NCBI RefSeq assembly: GCF_016775155.1
Contig: NZ_JAEUGD010000031.1
Span: forward strand, 62,001-126,000
From: Fulvivirga marina
GTDB lineage: Bacteria; Bacteroidota; Bacteroidia; Cytophagales; Cyclobacteriaceae
DNA length: 64,000 nt
Direction of reading: 5' to 3'
The notes below the pieces were generated by a model that saw nothing but the letters and a program-made list of their open reading frames with translations, searched no databases and was not told the DNA's origin. Position numbers and translations under genes: made by a program. Below, piece by piece: positions 63,502 through 64,000 of the stretch; positions within the stretch are counted from its first letter, which is position 1, and the number at the start of each line of letters is the position of its first letter.

Positions 63502-63745
63502 TGGGTCAAAAATAATAATTATGGATTAATTTATGGTCTAATATCTGTTATTACTTTCCTATACGTAAACCATTTCTTTTTGTGTCTAATATATACGCAA
63601 TTAAAACTGGTCATAGATGTCTCTTATTTTGTTTCAGACAATTCACCATAATGAGAACAACGAAATAAGCATTTGGTTAAGTGCTTCTTAGAAATTAGGA
63701 AATATTACAGGAATTCAAAATGACAAGAATCATTAGCTTTGTCCG
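63502..63745. other. Divergent intergenic region
   Basis: The 244-base A/T-rich gap lies between the ECF sigma gene (minus) and the kinase-like gene (plus). It holds an eight-pair hairpin (63667-63674 with 63679-63686, loop GGTT). TAGCTTTG lies at 63734-63741 on the plus strand and TATTTTTG at 63514-63507 on the minus strand, each within a few bases of the ATG. No other gene or RNA was recognised. Confidence 0.5.
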
Positions 63746-64000
63746 ATGAAAATCACATCACGCACTTATGGCAATCACCAATGGAGAATACTCAGTTCTC
63801 CTGAAAACATAGCTCTATTTGAGGTAATTGCTCAAAAAAAGTATGCGTTGATAAACCCGCTGAAACAACACCATCGGAGCCTTGTATACCACATTGAAAT
63901 CAATGGCAAGGCATATGTATTAAAAGTACCTCTGGAAAAGAATAAGAGGAAGTGGATCCGGTTCACCACACTTTTCAGAGACGGTGAAGCCTTCAAAAAC
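63746..64000 (+). CDS. Lipopolysaccharide-kinase-like protein (partial, N-terminal 85 residues)
   Basis: The gene runs off the right edge; 85 residues are visible (start MKITSRTYGNHQWRIL). The stretch VYHIEINGKAYVLKVPLEKNKRKW, with a Lys after a beta strand and the turn INGK, resembles the ATP-binding N lobe of LPS/Kdo kinases of the KdkA/WaaP type. The catalytic part is outside. A TAGCTTTG box ends only four bases before the ATG, so the mRNA may be leaderless, or a later start may be used. The in-frame TAG at 63734 excludes an upstream start. The family call is tentative. Confidence 0.5.
   Translation, partial: MKITSRTYGNHQWRILSSPENIALFEVIAQKKYALINPLKQHHRSLVYHIEINGKAYVLKVPLEKNKRKWIRFTTLFRDGEAFKN

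Noticed and set aside
1-64000. CRISPR array, tRNA, rRNA or insertion sequence
   Set aside because: No regularly spaced repeats, cloverleaf-like sequences, rRNA segments or transposase-like frames were recognised on reading both strands.

Overview
The window comes from a member of the Bacteroidota, most likely a gliding or marine Cytophagales-type bacterium. Four things point there. Promoters carry the Bacteroidota TAnnTTTG box with a TTG about 19-20 bases upstream. A PorZ-like protein with a type IX secretion sorting tail is present. So are a TonB-dependent receptor and a large outer-membrane-type protein, each with a carboxypeptidase-like N-terminal domain. Finally, there is a flexirubin/aryl-polyene pigment cluster built around a tyrosine ammonia-lyase. 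The genus cannot be fixed from the sequence alone.

Layout. (1) Positions 1-15142 (minus strand, read right to left) hold the S10-spc-alpha ribosomal operon from rplC to rplQ, with secY, map, infA and rpoA, followed by the start of carA. It has its own near-perfect promoter just before rplC; rpsJ, which usually precedes rplC, is not there. Three intercistronic gaps carry hairpins, and one of them also carries an internal promoter box. (2) Positions 15295-37920 (minus strand) hold one tightly packed run of 22 genes with mostly overlapping or nearly touching ends. It encodes a type II aryl-polyene synthase: ammonia-lyase for the p-coumarate starter, acyl-activating ligase, two acyl carrier proteins, three intact ketosynthases, two degenerate ketosynthase relatives, ketoreductase, two hot-dog dehydratases and a thioesterase. 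It also encodes envelope-assembly functions: LpxL-like acyltransferase, glycosyltransferase-DUF2062 fusion, NodB-type deacetylase, LolA-like carrier, C45-type acyltransferase, DUF218 protein and CrtI-like oxidoreductase. A 1284-residue protein joins an MMPL exporter, a PlsC-type acyltransferase and a methyltransferase. A flavin-dependent halogenase-like gene is divergent at 38081. No dialkylresorcinol genes (darA/darB) and no phosphopantetheinyl transferase are seen here. (3) Positions 39381-45150 hold a secreted protein of unknown function, a coupled tdk-porZ-recO run, a ferredoxin and a conserved unknown protein. (4) Positions 45160-50723 hold the cell-shape operon mreB-mreC-mreD-mrdA-rodA, preceded by purH. 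(5) Positions 52417-56680 hold ubiA-like/purN and a TonB receptor under a TPP riboswitch. (6) Positions 56747-58693 (plus strand) hold a biotin carrier protein, pyrH and frr with a terminator. (7) Positions 58740-63501 (minus strand) hold a DUF5686-type protein, nadD, gmk, an anti-sigma factor and an ECF sigma factor. The window ends in a plus-strand lipopolysaccharide-kinase-like gene.

How it fits together. Most of the window is housekeeping. The accessory part is the pigment cluster. I infer that tyrosine is deaminated to p-coumarate, activated, and extended by the ketosynthase/reductase/dehydratase set on the carrier proteins. The polyene is then methylated, possibly chlorinated, attached to a lipid or glycolipid anchor and exported to the outer membrane by the MMPL/LolA machinery. 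This chemistry is inferred from family knowledge of flexirubin and aryl-polyene loci, not proven by the sequence. No tRNA, rRNA, CRISPR array or insertion sequence was recognised, and no gene-free stretch exceeds 300 bases.
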